Under the pieces are notes generated by a model. It searched no databases and was not told the origin of the DNA. It saw only the letters and a program-made list of their open reading frames with translations. DNA of 52,035 nucleotides from Mycobacterium sherrisii (GTDB lineage: Bacteria > Actinomycetota > Actinomycetes > Mycobacteriales > Mycobacteriaceae), in assembly GCF_002102355.1 (NCBI RefSeq), contig NZ_LQPT01000107.1, forward strand, positions 1 to 52,035, given 5' to 3'. Positions 51,457 through 52,035 of this stretch are shown piece by piece (positions within the stretch are counted from its first letter, which is position 1; each line of letters starts with the position of its first letter). A program made the position numbers and the translations under genes.

Positions 51457-51531
51457 GTGAACGTTGTCGTGCGCATGTATTGGCGCTTTACCTTGGCTCC
51501 GGGTGGGGCCGCGGCTGGAGCGTTTGGCTAA
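51457..51531 (+). CDS. aroG leader peptide
   Basis: 24 residues from the GTG at 51457 (or the ATG at 51475): MNVVVRMYWRFTLAPGGAAA and a short end. The codons TAT TGG CGC TTT code for Tyr, Trp, Arg and Phe, so all three aromatic amino acids lie within four codons. The GTG stands seven bases past the -10 box, so the transcript may be leaderless. Its job would be to sense charged aromatic tRNAs. Confidence 0.65.
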   Translation: MNVVVRMYWRFTLAPGGAAAGAFG

Positions 51532-51555
51532 GCGCACGACTAGCACCCGGAGCCC

Positions 51556-51591
51556 AAGCAGTGACCACAAGGTCGCTGCTTTTCGTTTTTT
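51556..51591 (+). terminator. Attenuator terminator before aroG
   Basis: An 11-bp stem (AAGCAGTGACC / GGTCGCTGCTT, one G-U pair), an ACAA loop and a T-rich run. It lies 59 bp before the aroG start and so would end transcription early. Confidence 0.8.
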
Positions 51592-51649
51592 CAGGGCATC
51601 CGGAACCAATGGGCGTGCCCTGAGACCATCACAGGAAGGCACACCCACG

Positions 51650-51960
51650 ATGTCGATCGCCAACCGTACGTCAGGCATTATCAACACCGCCGATCTTCGG
51701 ATCGTGGCATTCCGAGACATCCCGGCTCCCAACGTGATCCGTACTGAACTTCCGTTGACGCCGGCGCGCGCTGCGGCTGTCCAGCGGGATCGTGACCAGA
51801 TCGCTGCGATCCTGGCCGGTCGCGATGATCGACTGCTGGTAGTGGTGGGTCCGTGCTCGGTGCACGATCCGATCGCGGCGCTGGACTACGCTCGTCGACT
51901 CGTGGCATTGGTCGCCGAGCACGGTGATCAATTGAAAATCGTGATGCGGGTTTACTTCGA
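51650..51960 (+). pseudogene. aroG: DAHP synthase (class I, AroG/AroF), 3' part cut off by an IS end
   Basis: The ATG at 51650 follows AGGAAGG. 103 residues remain: ELPLTPARAAAVQRDRDQIA and then LLVVVGPCSVHDPIAALDYA lead to IVMRVYF, the well-conserved start of the barrel of class I 3-deoxy-7-phosphoheptulonate synthase (EKPRT should follow). At 51961 the sequence changes to an IS21-like end and the frame stops at 51991. More than two thirds of the enzyme are lost at this place; the rest may lie beyond the window. Confidence 0.88.
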
Positions 51961-52035
51961 TGTCAGCGGTCACGTAATTCCCCAGGTCTGAGGGGTTGTC
52001 CGTCACGTAATTCCCCACCCGCCGTCACGTAATTG
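51961..52035. mobile_element. End of a second IS21-like element, running off the window
   Basis: It begins TGTCAGCGGTCACG right after the interrupted aroG codon. GTCACGTAATTCCCCA occurs at 51969 and 52002, and GTCACGTAATTG at 52024, spaced 33 and 22 bp. A TG start with internal repeats is the IS21 pattern. The repeats differ from those of the element at 836-907, so it is another IS. Confidence 0.7.

Larger units (their letters stand above)
51444..51591 (+). promoter_or_regulatory. Leader-peptide attenuator of aroG
   Basis: A -10 box TATGGT (51444-51449) leads to a leader ORF (51457-51531) with Tyr-Trp-Arg-Phe in a row. Downstream GGCTCCGGGTG (51495-51505, inside the ORF) can pair with CACCCGGAGCC (51544-51554). 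Then AAGCAGTGACC (51556-51566) and GGTCGCTGCTT (51571-51581) form a terminator stem followed by TTTCGTTTTTT. Stalling at the aromatic codons would cover the first strand and change the folding. AAGCGCACGAC after the leader stop can pair in part with the 3' terminator strand. Confidence 0.7.

Noticed and set aside
1-52035. CRISPR arrays, tRNA or rRNA genes
   Set aside because: I saw no regular repeat-spacer array, no cloverleaf with the TTCGAATC-type arm and no rRNA sequence. The only short tandem repeats are IS ends.

Overview
The window reads as chromosome (or a large replicon) of a high-GC, mycolic-acid-containing actinobacterium of the order Mycobacteriales (Mycobacterium/Mycolicibacterium, Rhodococcus or Gordonia type). 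The evidence is a complete yrbE-mce lipid-import operon, mycolyltransferase (antigen 85-like) sequences, a DUF732 secreted protein, a mycofactocin-type dehydrogenase, TANNNT -10 boxes, frequent GTG starts and dense ATGA/GTGA gene overlaps. The genus cannot be fixed by eye.

Layout. 1-910: broken IS21-family element. 1141-12681 (minus): yrbEA-yrbEB-mceA-B-C-D-E-F, two Mce-associated membrane proteins and a DUF732 protein, read from a promoter near 12650. 12871-14825: secreted CAP protein, a relic of an mceG-like ATPase, a mycolyltransferase and a small ORF. 15222-20549 (minus): mycofactocin-type SDR, P450, SCP2 protein, acyl-CoA ligase, Sel1 protein. 20536-24778 (minus): FadE, enoyl-CoA hydratase and a pair of unusual acyl-CoA dehydrogenases. 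24798-26441: TetR regulator and divergent alpha/beta hydrolase. 26458-29161 (minus): carotenoid-oxygenase-family enzyme and FadE. 29319-35033 (plus): acyl-CoA ligase, then a Baeyer-Villiger-type monooxygenase with two enoyl-CoA hydratases. 35061-38993 (minus): thiolase, type II hydroxyacyl-CoA dehydrogenase, enoyl-CoA hydratase, degenerate acyl-CoA dehydrogenase. 39002-42589 (minus): aldehyde dehydrogenase, SnoaL-like protein, alpha-methylacyl-CoA racemase, hotdog thioesterase. 42859-44975: second TetR, ferredoxin reductase, ferredoxin. 45278-52035: an IS-rich junk zone (IS3, IS5 remnant, IS30, IS110 remnant, IS21 end) holding a broken cox locus, a mycolyltransferase fragment, a seven-helix membrane protein and aroG cut by an IS21-like end.

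How it fits together (inference). Mce proteins import a lipid. P450 with ferredoxin and reductase, SDR and aldehyde dehydrogenase oxidise it to an acid. Ligases make the CoA ester, the racemase sets a methyl branch, and several beta-oxidation sets shorten the chain. The monooxygenase, the hydrolase and the carotenoid-oxygenase-like enzyme could cut C-C or C=C bonds. A methyl-branched isoprenoid or steroid-like substrate would need this set.

The most interesting signal is a shared promoter-operator cassette: TTGACA, an 18-bp spacer, TANNNT, then TTGAGACG-N4-GGCTCA. Six copies have this full layout at or near the ideal (mce, CAP, SDR, FadE, thiolase and membrane-protein promoters), two more share the operator and -10 (acyl-CoA ligase, monooxygenase), and two look degenerate. 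This defines a candidate regulon that joins the mce operon to the catabolic operons. A second motif (GTAAACCGACGTTAAT) links the second TetR gene to the carotenoid-oxygenase/ligase promoter region. A separate find is an aromatic-amino-acid attenuator (leader peptide with Tyr-Trp-Arg-Phe plus terminator) in front of the interrupted aroG.
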